7,399 nt of DNA from DASPTB01 sp035623615 (GCA_035623615.1 DASPTB010000171.1:1-7399); one strand, 5' to 3'. Shown: positions 1 to 6,087, counted from the stretch's first letter. Translations and numbers: made by a program. Notes: a model not told the origin generated them from the sequence alone.

Positions 1-626
1 ATCTTGTGGGCCATCCACTCGTCGAACGGGCGCGCGAAATGACTCCAGTGATCCTCGAACGCCTCCTCGATGACGTCGTAGAAGACACGTTCGTCGCGGC
101 CACGTTCGAACCCCTCCAGGCCAACGCCGTCGGGCCATACCGGCGCCGGCGGCGGAGCGTCGAGGTCGATCCGCATCCGGAGGAAGCAGCGCACGAACGC
201 GTACCCGCGCGCCCGGAGGAAGCGGGTCGGTGCCGTCTCGGCCCACGCGCCGTGCCGGACCGTGACGGGCGGAGCGACCCCGTGCGCCGCCGCGACCTCG
301 ACGGCGCGCCGCTCCGCCGCGTCGAGCAACCGGGTGCCGATCCCACGTCCCATGAACGCGGGATGCGTGTACCCGTCGAGCTGGAGGTCGCCGCCCTCAC
401 CGTTCGACTCCACCTGGACGTAGCCGAGGATGCCGCCGTCCGCAGCCTCGGCCACCCACGCGTCGAGCGCCGGGTCGAACCCCGGCTGGCTCCACCACCG
501 CTGCATCTGGGCGGTGTCGGTGTCGGGCATCCCGATGTCGTCGACCGAGCAGGCGTTCAAGAGATCGGCGACGGCCGCGGCGTCCTCGGGTCGCGGCGGC
601 CGGATCGTGACGGCCGGCTCGCTCAC
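1..626 (-). CDS. GNAT N-acetyltransferase, tandem-domain (mycothiol-synthase-like), C-terminus cut by window edge
   Basis: Reading leftward from GTG at 626, 208 codons are open to the window edge with no stop, so the 3' end lies outside. GNAT enzymes move an acetyl group from acetyl-CoA to an amine. The first domain spans about residues 6-152: its acetyl-CoA pyrophosphate-binding motif A is FMGRGIGTRLL at 91-101 (R94-G95-x-G97), preceded by the beta strands GYVQVE (68-73) and GGDLQLDGY (78-86). From about residue 168 a second fold appears to begin (GLEGFERGRDERVFYDVIEEAF, then DHW at 192-194). This matches the two-domain layout of MshD and related actinobacterial GNATs. The start is well supported: GGAG at 635-632, five bases upstream, and the 4-base GTGA overlap with the stop of the upstream methyltransferase, which implies translational coupling. 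The substrate cannot be deduced. True MshD (mycothiol synthase) is possible but unproven, since many tandem GNATs of this type are uncharacterised. Confidence 0.87.
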   Translation of the reverse strand, partial: MSEPAVTIRPPRPEDAAAVADLLNACSVDDIGMPDTDTAQMQRWWSQPGFDPALDAWVAEAADGGILGYVQVESNGEGGDLQLDGYTHPAFMGRGIGTRLLDAAERRAVEVAAAHGVAPPVTVRHGAWAETAPTRFLRARGYAFVRCFLRMRIDLDAPPPAPVWPDGVGLEGFERGRDERVFYDVIEEAFEDHWSHFARPFDEWMAHK

Positions 627-1504
627 GCCGTCTCCGGCTTCGTCGCCCGCAGCGCGAAGAACAGCGGCAACTCGCCCGCGACGTCGGACGGGAGCCACCA
701 CGTCTTCCTCGCTTCGGTCTCGCCGTCCGGCTGGTCGCCGCGCGCTTCGTCGGGCCCTTCGGCCCGCGCCTCCAAGAACGGGTACTCCCACTCGGTGTAG
801 GGAAACTCACGAAGGAGGTCCACGTGGAGGCCGGCCTGGGCGAGGGAAGTGACGATCTCGGCCAGCGAGTGGTTCCAGCCGTACTCGGTGCGCGTCGCGA
901 CCGGCGCGTCGCGGTCGGCGTAGGAGCCGGCGACGTCGAACGCGAAGGGCTCGGGGCGCGTGAAGTACGGGTAGTGCAGCCGAAGCTCGCCCGGGCCAAC
1001 GCCTTCGTCCTGCCACACCTGCGTCACGGGATGCACCTCGTGGAGGTAGAACGTGCCGCCAGGACGGAGGAACCCGGCGGCGACCTCCGCCCACCGCGGG
1101 ATGTCGGGAAGCCACCCGAGGACGCCGCGCGAGGTGTAGACGACGTCGAACGTCCCCTCCAGCGCGTCGGGGAGCTCGTACAGGTCCGCGCAGACGAACG
1201 TCGCGTCGAGGCCGAGCTCGCTCGCGAGCCGCGTCGCGAGGTCGATGGCCTTCGGCGAGAAGTCGGCACCGGTGACCTTCGCGCCGAGCCGTGCCCAGGA
1301 GAGCGTGTCGATCCCGAAGTGGCACTGCAGGTGCAGGAGCGTCTTCCCCTCGACCGGACCCACGTCCTCGATCTCGAAGGGGCGCAGCCGGATCCCGCCG
1401 CGCCGGAACGCATCGAGGTCGTAGAAGGCCGAACCCTCGTGGATCCCCGTCCACTCGTCCCACAAGTCGCGGTTGGCCGCCAGGTACTCGTCGTGCTCGC
1501 TCAT
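623..1504 (-). CDS. Class I SAM-dependent methyltransferase (variant motif I)
   Basis: This 293-residue cytosolic protein has a Rossmann methyltransferase fold. An N-terminal ANRDLWDEWTGIHEGSAFYD segment (10-29) is typical of a widespread uncharacterised methyltransferase family. Motif I lies in LLHLQCHFGIDTLSW (56-70), followed by VTGADFS (77-83), where D81 is the likely SAM ribose ligand. ATFVCADLYELP (101-112) gives the motif II acidic residue, FDVVYTSRGVLGWLPD (119-134) is motif IV, and FLRPGGTFYLHEVHP (145-159) is post-motif. The glycine-rich loop reads Q-C-H-F-G instead of GxGxG, a family trait as far as I know. The C-terminal part (EYGWNHSLAEIVTSLAQAGL, then FPYTEWEYPF) probably forms the substrate cap. 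I chose ATG 1504 because family members start shortly before the ANR-LWDEW segment. An in-frame GTG at 1522 has a better Shine-Dalgarno-like stretch (GGGAAGG) and would add six residues. The stop overlaps the GNAT start. The methyl acceptor is unknown; homologues are often labelled only as methyltransferases. Confidence 0.9.
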   Translation of the reverse strand: MSEHDEYLAANRDLWDEWTGIHEGSAFYDLDAFRRGGIRLRPFEIEDVGPVEGKTLLHLQCHFGIDTLSWARLGAKVTGADFSPKAIDLATRLASELGLDATFVCADLYELPDALEGTFDVVYTSRGVLGWLPDIPRWAEVAAGFLRPGGTFYLHEVHPVTQVWQDEGVGPGELRLHYPYFTRPEPFAFDVAGSYADRDAPVATRTEYGWNHSLAEIVTSLAQAGLHVDLLREFPYTEWEYPFLEARAEGPDEARGDQPDGETEARKTWWLPSDVAGELPLFFALRATKPETA

Positions 1505-1556
1505 CGAGCCAGCATCCCACACGGCACCTTCCCGCCGTCGCCGTCAAGCGCCCCCA

Positions 1557-1577
1557 CGGCCGGGATGCCCGACGCCG
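1557..1577 (+). other. Short imperfect hairpin upstream of a -10 box
   Basis: CGGC-CGGG (1557-1564), a three-base ATG loop, CCCG (1568-1571), an AC bulge, then GCCG (1574-1577) can fold into an 8-bp stem. It ends one base before the TAGGAT box. No gene ends here (the flanking genes diverge), so it is not a terminator. It could be an operator or a chance product of high GC. Confidence 0.3.
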
Positions 1578-1578
1578 C

Positions 1579-1584
1579 TAGGAT
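1579..1584 (+). promoter_or_regulatory. -10 box TAGGAT of the Tam-like methyltransferase gene
   Basis: TAGGAT fits the bacterial TANNNT -10 pattern and is the only such hexamer in the 91-base divergent gap in this orientation. Transcription starting six bases after it would begin near 1591, five bases before the ATG at 1596. The transcript would thus be nearly leaderless, which agrees with the absence of a Shine-Dalgarno sequence. No convincing -35 box is seen. Confidence 0.5.
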
Positions 1585-1595
1585 CGTCCGCGCCG

Positions 1596-2336
1596 ATGAC
1601 TGCCGAGTGGGACGCCGTCACGTACGACCGGATCTCCGATCCGATGGCCCGGTGGGGCGCGACCGTCCTCGAGCGCCTCACGCTCCGAGGGGACGAGCAC
1701 GTCATGGACGCCGGGTGCGGCACCGGCCGCGTGACGGCGCTGCTCGCCGATCGCCTGCCGCGCGGCACCGTTCTGGGCATCGACCGGTCTCGGCGGATGA
1801 TCGAGCAGGCGCGCGCGAACCTGGCGGACAACCCGCGCGTTCGGTTCCTCGTCGCCGACCTCGGCCGACCGCTCGACGTCGGGGACCCCGTCGACGCGGT
1901 GTTCTCGAACGCGACGTTCCACTGGGTGCTCGACCACGACGCGCTCTTCGCCAACCTCGCGAGCGTGATGGAACCCGGCGCCCGCCTCGTCGCCCAGTGC
2001 GGCGCGGAGGGGAACGTCGCGAACGTGATGCGCGCCGTGCGCGAGGCGGGCGACGACTGGGAGGGCGCGGTCTTCTTCGCGTCGCCGGGAGAGACGGCGC
2101 GGCGATTGCGCGCCGCGGGGTTCGTCGATGTCGAGGTCTGGACGCACGACGAGCCCACGCGCTTCGAGCCCGGCGACCCGCTCGAGACGTTTCTCGCGAC
2201 CGTCGTCCTGCGGGCGCATCTCGCCCGCATCCCGGAGAACCAGCGGGTGACCTTCGTGCACGACGTCGCGTCACGGATGCGCGAGCCCGTGATCGAGTAC
2301 GTGCGCCTGAACATCCTGGCGCGCCGGCCCGGGTGA
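1596..2336 (+). CDS. SAM-dependent methyltransferase, trans-aconitate 2-methyltransferase-like
   Basis: This 246-residue cytosolic enzyme is close to the length of E. coli Tam (about 250). Motif I is a canonical VMDAGCGTGRVT (36-47), followed by VLGIDRSRRMIEQAR (59-73) with D63 as SAM ribose ligand. RVRFLVADL (81-89) supplies motif II D88, and FSNATFHWVLDH (103-114) is motif IV, closely resembling the FANASLQW segment of Tam. The post-motif SVMEPGARLVAQCG (123-136) follows. The C-terminal half has the LRAAGF-V-VEVW strand and an acidic/aromatic cap (ETFLATVVLRAHL), also as in Tam. Tam methylates trans-aconitate, an inhibitor of aconitase, but Tam-like proteins vary in substrate, so the function is tentative. 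ATG 1596 is chosen because it precedes the conserved WDAVTYDRISDPM start and sits just after a -10 box; there is no Shine-Dalgarno site. The last codons overlap the GTG start of the mismatch glycosylase gene (GTGA, 2333-2336), so the two should be co-translated. Confidence 0.9.
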   Translation: MTAEWDAVTYDRISDPMARWGATVLERLTLRGDEHVMDAGCGTGRVTALLADRLPRGTVLGIDRSRRMIEQARANLADNPRVRFLVADLGRPLDVGDPVDAVFSNATFHWVLDHDALFANLASVMEPGARLVAQCGAEGNVANVMRAVREAGDDWEGAVFFASPGETARRLRAAGFVDVEVWTHDEPTRFEPGDPLETFLATVVLRAHLARIPENQRVTFVHDVASRMREPVIEYVRLNILARRPG

Positions 2337-2938
2337 GCTCGGCGGCCGCCGGGCGGGCGCGCATCCGGCCCACGCAGGCGCAGCTCGCGGCGGCCGCCGG
2401 CCGTCGCGTCCCCGACGTCCTCGGCCCCGGCCTGCGGGTGGTCTTCGTCGGCATCAATCCCGGTCTGTACTCAGCAGCGACGGGTCATCACTTCGCGCGG
2501 CCGGGGAACCGCTTCTGGAAGGCGCTGCACGGAGGCGGCTTCACGCCCCACGTGCTGCGGCCCGACGAGGACCGCGACCTGACGAAGCTCGGCATCGGCA
2601 TCACGAACATCGTGCAGAGGGCCTCCGCCGGCGCCGCCGACCTGTCCACCGAGGAGCTCCGTGCGGGCGCGCGCACGCTCGTGCGGAAGCTGCGGCGCGT
2701 GCATCCGGGATTCGTCGCGATCCTCGGACTCGGCGCCTACCGCACGGCGTTCGAACGCCCCCGGGGCGCGATCGGCGAGCAGGCCGAACGGATCGGCGAG
2801 GCTCGCATCTGGTTGCTGCCCAACCCGAGCGGCCTGAACGCCCATCATCAGCTCCCCGAGCTGAGCGCGCGCTTCGCCGACCTGGCGCGCGCGTCGGGCT
2901 TCGGCCGCCGTGCTCGATCGACGCGACCCGTCGCGTAG
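2333..2938 (+). CDS. mug: Mismatch-specific DNA glycosylase, Mug/TDG family (uracil-DNA glycosylase superfamily)
   Basis: This 201-residue protein removes uracil or damaged pyrimidines, classically U or ethenocytosine opposite G, from double-stranded DNA and starts base-excision repair. The family signature is clear. GINPGLYS (40-47) is the active-site loop, in which N42 matches the catalytic asparagine of E. coli Mug/human TDG, a family that lacks the aspartate of classical UDG. GHHFARPGNRFW (51-62) follows, then GIGITNIVQR (87-96), VAILGLGAYR (128-137), and NPSGLN (164-169), the intercalation/minor-groove loop. The N-terminal 30 residues are a basic, Ala-rich extension beyond E. coli Mug (168 residues); the tail is also basic. 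The start is GTG 2333, which overlaps the preceding methyltransferase stop by four bases. It has no Shine-Dalgarno site of its own, so expression probably relies on translational coupling. A high-GC genome has a heavy load of cytosine deamination, which suits the enzyme. A hairpin begins directly after the stop. Confidence 0.93.
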   Translation: MSSAAAGRARIRPTQAQLAAAAGRRVPDVLGPGLRVVFVGINPGLYSAATGHHFARPGNRFWKALHGGGFTPHVLRPDEDRDLTKLGIGITNIVQRASAGAADLSTEELRAGARTLVRKLRRVHPGFVAILGLGAYRTAFERPRGAIGEQAERIGEARIWLLPNPSGLNAHHQLPELSARFADLARASGFGRRARSTRPVA

Positions 2939-2963
2939 CCCGGGTCGTTTCCGGCGATTCGGG
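2939..2963 (+). terminator. Hairpin directly after mug, possible U-tract-less terminator
   Basis: CCCGGGTCG (2939-2947) pairs with CGATTCGGG (2955-2963) in a continuous 9-bp stem with two G-U pairs and a seven-base loop TTTCCGG. It starts at the first base after the mug stop codon. No U-tract follows; instead the next base begins the -10 box of the SDR gene. U-less intrinsic terminators are reported in actinobacteria, but termination is inferred only from position. The stem also fills the -35/spacer zone of the next promoter. Confidence 0.5.
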
Positions 2964-2969
2964 TAGGCT
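2964..2969 (+). promoter_or_regulatory. -10 box TAGGCT of a leaderless promoter for the SDR-aminotransferase operon
   Basis: TAGGCT fits TANNNT. Exactly six bases separate it from the ATG at 2976, so the expected +1 is the A of the start codon. No Shine-Dalgarno sequence precedes this ATG, which is what a leaderless mRNA requires. The -35 zone (about 2941-2946, CGGGTC) does not resemble TTGACA. Leaderless transcripts are common in actinobacteria. Confidence 0.6.
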
Positions 2970-2975
2970 CCGGCC

Positions 2976-3989
2976 ATGCGGCTGCTCATCCTCGGGGGAA
3001 CGCACTTCCTCGGCCGGCACGCGGCGGACCAGGCACTGGCCCGCGGTGACGAGGTGACCCTGTTCAACCGCGGGAAGTCGGCGCCGGGACTGTTCTCCGA
3101 CGCGGAGGAGATGCGCGGCGACCGCGACGGCGGACTCGACCCGCTTCGCGGACGCACGTTCGACGCGGTGCTCGACACGTCGGGGTACGTGCCCCGCGTT
3201 GTGGCGCAGTCGGCCGAGCTGCTGGCGCCCGCCGTGGGCCGCTATCTCTTCGTGTCGAGCGAGTCGGTGTACGCCGTCGCGCGCGGCGGCCCGCCGGTCG
3301 ACGAGGACGGTCCGCTCGCCGAGCCCCCGCCGCCCGGCGTCGAAGAGGTCATGGAGCACTACGGAGGGCTGAAGGTCGCCTGCGAGCGCGTCGTGCAGGA
3401 ATCCTTCGGCGACCGCGCGACCGTCGTGCGGCCCGGATTGATCGTCGGGCCCTTCGACCCGAGCAACCGCTTCACGTACTGGGTCCGGCGGATGCACGAC
3501 GCCGCGGACGGGCGCCCGGTGCTCGCGCCCGCCCCGCCCGACCGCCGGGTGCAGTTCATCGACGGGCGGGACCTGGCTTCGTGGATGCTCCGCCTCCTCG
3601 AGAGCGGCACGCCGGGGGTGTTCAACGCCGACGGGCCGGCGGGCCCTCTGACCATGAGGGAAGCGCTCGCCGCGTGCGCGGCGGCGGCGGGGACGACGCC
3701 CGACGTCGTCTGGGCCGACGAGTCGTTCCTGCTGGAGCAGAAGGTCGAGCCGTGGATGGGCCTGCCGCTGTGGATCCCGGAGAGCGATCCGGAAGGGCTC
3801 GCCGTCTTCGACAACCGGCGCGCGGTCGCGGCAGGGCTGTCGTTCCGCCCGGCGGAGGAGACCGCGGCGGACACCCTGGCGTGGGAACTGGCCCGCCCGC
3901 CGGGGCCGCTCGGCGAGTTCTGGGCGGGCATCTCGAGGGAACGAGAGGACGAGGTGCTCGCCGCGTGGCGCGAGCGCGAGGGGGGTTGA
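2976..3989 (+). CDS. NAD(P)-dependent epimerase/reductase, extended SDR family
   Basis: This 337-residue cytosolic enzyme has a Rossmann nucleotide-binding start, LLILGGTHFLG (3-13), a GGTxFLG form of the GxxGxxG loop. After the second strand comes VTLFNRG (27-33). The arginine there, with no acidic residue, hints at NADP(H) rather than NAD(H); that is inference. The active site is visible as YLFVSSESVY (90-99) supplying the serine and Y129-x3-K133 in HYGGLK. RPGLIVGPFDPSNRF (152-166) and VQFIDGRDLASWML (192-205) are typical of the epimerase/dehydratase branch, and the C-terminal substrate domain runs from about 210. Close relatives are common in actinobacteria and are usually annotated only as NAD-dependent epimerase/dehydratase, so substrate and exact reaction are unknown. 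The gene begins a leaderless transcript. Its last codons (EREGG) also encode the ribosome-binding site of the aminotransferase, so the two are almost certainly one operon. Confidence 0.93.
   Translation: MRLLILGGTHFLGRHAADQALARGDEVTLFNRGKSAPGLFSDAEEMRGDRDGGLDPLRGRTFDAVLDTSGYVPRVVAQSAELLAPAVGRYLFVSSESVYAVARGGPPVDEDGPLAEPPPPGVEEVMEHYGGLKVACERVVQESFGDRATVVRPGLIVGPFDPSNRFTYWVRRMHDAADGRPVLAPAPPDRRVQFIDGRDLASWMLRLLESGTPGVFNADGPAGPLTMREALAACAAAAGTTPDVVWADESFLLEQKVEPWMGLPLWIPESDPEGLAVFDNRRAVAAGLSFRPAEETAADTLAWELARPPGPLGEFWAGISREREDEVLAAWREREGG
3978..3985 (+). promoter_or_regulatory. Shine-Dalgarno site that sets the aminotransferase start
   Basis: GAGGGGGG lies in the last sense codons of the SDR gene. 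It ends six bases before GTG 3992, a good distance, but directly abuts TTG 3986, which overlaps the SDR stop as TTGA. This favours GTG 3992 as the real start. Confidence 0.6.
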
Positions 3990-3991
3990 CT

Positions 3992-5353
3992 GTGGAAGGC
4001 ACGGTGGACCGCTCGAGGCTGGCGGACCTGATGCGTCGGGAGACGCAGCGGTTCGTCCAGGACCACCCCAAGTCGGGCGAGCTCTTCGAGCAAGGCAAGC
4101 GGTCGCTGCTGGCCGGCGTGCCGATGCCGTGGATGACCGAGTGGGCCGGGCCGTATCCCGTGTTCGTCGCCGAGGCGGAGGGCGCGAGGTTCACCGACGT
4201 CGACGGCCACACGTACATCGACTTCTGTCTGGGCGACACCGGCGCCATGACGGGCCACGCGCCGAAGGAAGCCGTCGAGGCCATCGCGCGTCAGTCGGCG
4301 AGGGGAATCACGACGATGCTCCCGACCGAGGACTCCATCTGGGTCGGCCGCGAGATGGCGAGGCGCTTCGGCTTGCCCTACTGGCAATTCTGCCTGACCG
4401 CGACCGACGCCAACCGGTTCACCATCCGGCTGGCACGGGAGATCACGAAGCGGCCGAAGATCCTCGTCTTCAACTGGTGCTACCACGGCTCGGTCGACGA
4501 GACGATCTCGACCCTCGAGCACGGCGCGCAGCGGGCGCGGCCGGGAAACATCGGCGCGCCCGTCGATCCGTCGCTCACGACGCGCGTCGTCGAGTTCAAC
4601 GACGTCGATCAGCTGGAGAAGGCGCTGGCCCACGAGGACGTCGCGTGCGTGCTGGCCGAGCCCGCGCTCACGAACATCGGCATCGTGCTGCCCGACCCGG
4701 GCTTCCACGACGCGCTCCGCCGCCTCACGCGTGAGTACGGCTCGTACCTGGTGATCGACGAGACCCACTGCATCTGCGCCGGACCCGGCGGCGCCACCCG
4801 CGCGTGGGGGCTCGAGCCCGACTTCCTGACCATCGGGAAACCGCTGGCCTCGGGCGTTCCCGCCGCGTGCTACGGAATGAGCGAGGAGGTCGCGGCTCGC
4901 GTGAACGCGGCCATGGCCGAGATGCCCACCACGGACGTCGGCGGCGTCGGGGGAACCCTGTCGGGGAACGCGCTCTCGCTCGCCGCCATGCGGGCCACCC
5001 TCGAGAACGTCCTCACCGACGGAGCGTTCGACCGGATGATCGCGCTCGGCGAGCGCTGGACCGACGGCGTGAAGCGCGTGATCCAGGACCACGGCTTCGG
5101 TTGGGAGGTGCAGCGTCTCGGATGCCGTGCCGAGTACTGGTTCTGCGCGCAACCTCCGCGCACGGGCGGCGAAGCGGCCGCGGCCGACGACCACGAGTTG
5201 GCCAGGTTCACGCACCTGTTCGCACTCAACCGCGGCATCCTGCTCACGCCGTTTCACAACATGGCGCTCATGTCCCCGGCAACGACCGAGCAGGACGTGG
5301 ACGCGCACACCGAGGTCTTCGCCCAGACGGCGGGCGCCCTCGCGCGGACGTAG
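3992..5353 (+). CDS. Class III PLP-dependent aminotransferase (aspartate aminotransferase superfamily, GSA-aminotransferase-like)
   Basis: This 453-residue fold-type I PLP enzyme moves an amino group between an amine or amino acid and a keto compound, or shifts it within one molecule as in glutamate-1-semialdehyde aminomutase. N-terminal FVAEAEGARFTDVDGHTYIDF (58-78) is the usual class III start. TATDANRF (136-143) occupies the PLP-phosphate loop. Cys-Tyr-His-Gly at 163-166 has the cofactor-stacking aromatic, and VLAEPALTNIGIVLP (220-234) follows. D256 in LVIDETH binds the pyridine nitrogen, and K283 in FLTIGKPLASGVP forms the Schiff base. GGTLSGNALSLAA (320-332) is the partner-subunit phosphate loop. 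All essential residues are present, so it should be active. It is close in plan to HemL, but the loop motifs differ and no haem genes lie nearby, so I do not call it hemL. It is translationally linked to the SDR gene, with three bases between stop and start. An alternative start, TTG 3986, would overlap the SDR stop and add two residues. Confidence 0.93.
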   Translation: MEGTVDRSRLADLMRRETQRFVQDHPKSGELFEQGKRSLLAGVPMPWMTEWAGPYPVFVAEAEGARFTDVDGHTYIDFCLGDTGAMTGHAPKEAVEAIARQSARGITTMLPTEDSIWVGREMARRFGLPYWQFCLTATDANRFTIRLAREITKRPKILVFNWCYHGSVDETISTLEHGAQRARPGNIGAPVDPSLTTRVVEFNDVDQLEKALAHEDVACVLAEPALTNIGIVLPDPGFHDALRRLTREYGSYLVIDETHCICAGPGGATRAWGLEPDFLTIGKPLASGVPAACYGMSEEVAARVNAAMAEMPTTDVGGVGGTLSGNALSLAAMRATLENVLTDGAFDRMIALGERWTDGVKRVIQDHGFGWEVQRLGCRAEYWFCAQPPRTGGEAAAADDHELARFTHLFALNRGILLTPFHNMALMSPATTEQDVDAHTEVFAQTAGALART

Positions 5354-5372
5354 CCGGGCGACCGGCCACGTC
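5347..5372 (+). terminator. GNRA-tetraloop hairpin between convergent genes
   Basis: The arms at 5347-5357 (GACGTAGCCGG) and 5362-5372 (CCGGCCACGTC) form ten Watson-Crick pairs with one A/C mismatch, closed by the loop GCGA, a GNRA tetraloop. The stem includes the aminotransferase stop codon (TAG, 5351-5353). The gap to the convergent membrane-protein gene is only 30 bases, so the same stem lies 11 bases past that gene's stop on the other strand and could serve both. There is no U-tract on either side. Termination is inferred from position and stability. Confidence 0.55.
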
Positions 5373-5383
5373 GGAGAAGCCGA

Positions 5384-6052
5384 CTACCCCACGGCGGCGT
5401 TGCGCACGGCCGCGGTCAGGTCGATGGCATTGCCGGACGCGCCGAACGACATCACGAACCCCGTCGTCCGCGAGTCGTTCCACGCGCACGCGGAGCCCGT
5501 CACGGACGACAGCCCCATCGGCGTGCACTGATAGGTGACGTCACCGCGCCGGACGGTCACAGTTTGCGTGAGGTCGACGTTGAACGTGGAGCCCAGCGCC
5601 ACCTCGAAGTACTGCGCGAGCAGCGCGATCGTGGCCGAGTTCTCCGACGGCGCCGACGGGGCGTCGGATCCGAGGAACGCGAAGCCCACCTTCCCCCCCG
5701 TGCCGTAGACACCGGCGACGTTCTCGTGTCCGCTCAGACCGGCGGCGCCGATCATCTCCCCGGTCATGCCGTCCCAGCGGCCGCCCGACAGGCGGGGAAC
5801 GCCGGCGACCGTTCCGGGGAGTCGAAGGCCGGGCGGCGGGAACGCAAAGTAGCCGATCAGGACGCCAACGAGCAGGACGCCGATGGCGCCCAGCACGATC
5901 GCCCAGGCCAGGCCGGCGCGGCGGCGCGGCGGCGCGGCGGCGGCCGGAACCGACGGACCCGGCGGCGTCCGCGACGGCGGCGGCGGGATCGGCGGCGGCA
6001 CCGGGGCCTGGGCCCACGGCCCGGCGCCCTGCCCCGGGTTCTTCTGGCTCAT
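5384..6052 (-). CDS. Proline-rich single-pass membrane protein with extracytoplasmic domain, unknown function
   Basis: I do not recognise this 222-residue protein. Residues 1-42 are a disordered Pro/Ala/Gly-rich cytoplasmic tail, with PPPIPPPP at 19-26. RRR at 43-45 is followed by one hydrophobic helix (about 47-71, AGLAWAIVLGAIGVLLVGVLIGYF), so by the positive-inside rule the remainder is outside. The outer domain (about 73-222) begins PPPGLRLPGTVAGVPRLSG. Further on, C176 and C189 could form one disulfide. It ends in FVMSFGASGNAIDLTAAVRNAA. This layout is common among actinobacterial cell-envelope proteins. No catalytic motif is visible. ATG 6052 is chosen; an in-frame TTG at 6088 would prepend 12 residues but lies inside the likely -10 box. 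The Shine-Dalgarno is poor (GTGGAA adjoining the ATG). The codons for residues 39-46 are a perfect triple octamer repeat. The gene is convergent with the aminotransferase and follows the third methyltransferase with a 79-base gap that holds its own promoter. Confidence 0.85.
   Translation of the reverse strand: MSQKNPGQGAGPWAQAPVPPPIPPPPSRTPPGPSVPAAAAPPRRRAGLAWAIVLGAIGVLLVGVLIGYFAFPPPGLRLPGTVAGVPRLSGGRWDGMTGEMIGAAGLSGHENVAGVYGTGGKVGFAFLGSDAPSAPSENSATIALLAQYFEVALGSTFNVDLTQTVTVRRGDVTYQCTPMGLSSVTGSACAWNDSRTTGFVMSFGASGNAIDLTAAVRNAAVG
5915..5938. repeat. Three tandem octamers GGCGCGGC inside the membrane-protein gene
   Basis: Three identical copies of the 8-base unit run without interruption, followed by a partial copy (GGCGGCC). 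The gene is read on the other strand, so the unit there is GCCGCGCC. Eight bases is not a multiple of three, so the copies are read in all three frames and encode Ala-Ala-Pro-Pro-Arg-Arg-Arg-Ala (residues 39-46), just before the membrane helix. Loss or gain of one copy would shift the frame upstream of the helix. Confidence 0.85.
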
Positions 6053-6087
6053 TTCCACGGAGATCGGCGATCGTCCACGTCGGCTCA

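Noticed and set aside
6..800. A 264-codon plus-strand frame at the left edge
   Set aside because: It is antisense to the GNAT gene and the methyltransferase end, which have clear family motifs, and it shows only low-complexity sequence.
1505..1595. A promoter for the leftward methyltransferase in the divergent gap
   Set aside because: I found no TANNNT hexamer in the leftward orientation in these 91 bases, so I cannot support a specific site, although some promoter must exist nearby.
824..2938. A 704-codon open frame on the plus strand
   Set aside because: Only its last 202 codons (from GTG 2333) encode a recognisable protein, Mug. The earlier part runs antisense to the first methyltransferase and out of frame through the Tam-like gene, with Arg/Pro/Ala-rich content typical of shadow frames in high-GC DNA.
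3359..5308. A 649-codon open frame on the minus strand opposite the SDR and aminotransferase genes
   Set aside because: The opposite strand encodes two clear enzymes with complete active sites. The antisense product is Arg/His/Val-rich with no domain, as expected where stop codons are rare.
3992..5353. Calling the aminotransferase hemL (glutamate-1-semialdehyde aminomutase)
   Set aside because: The overall plan is similar, but the TATDAN and DETH motifs differ from what I recall of HemL and no tetrapyrrole genes are near.
5915..5945. GC-rich repeat considered as a structural RNA or protein-binding array
   Set aside because: It lies wholly inside a coding frame, encodes the juxtamembrane segment, and is only three units long. 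Kept as a tandem repeat only.
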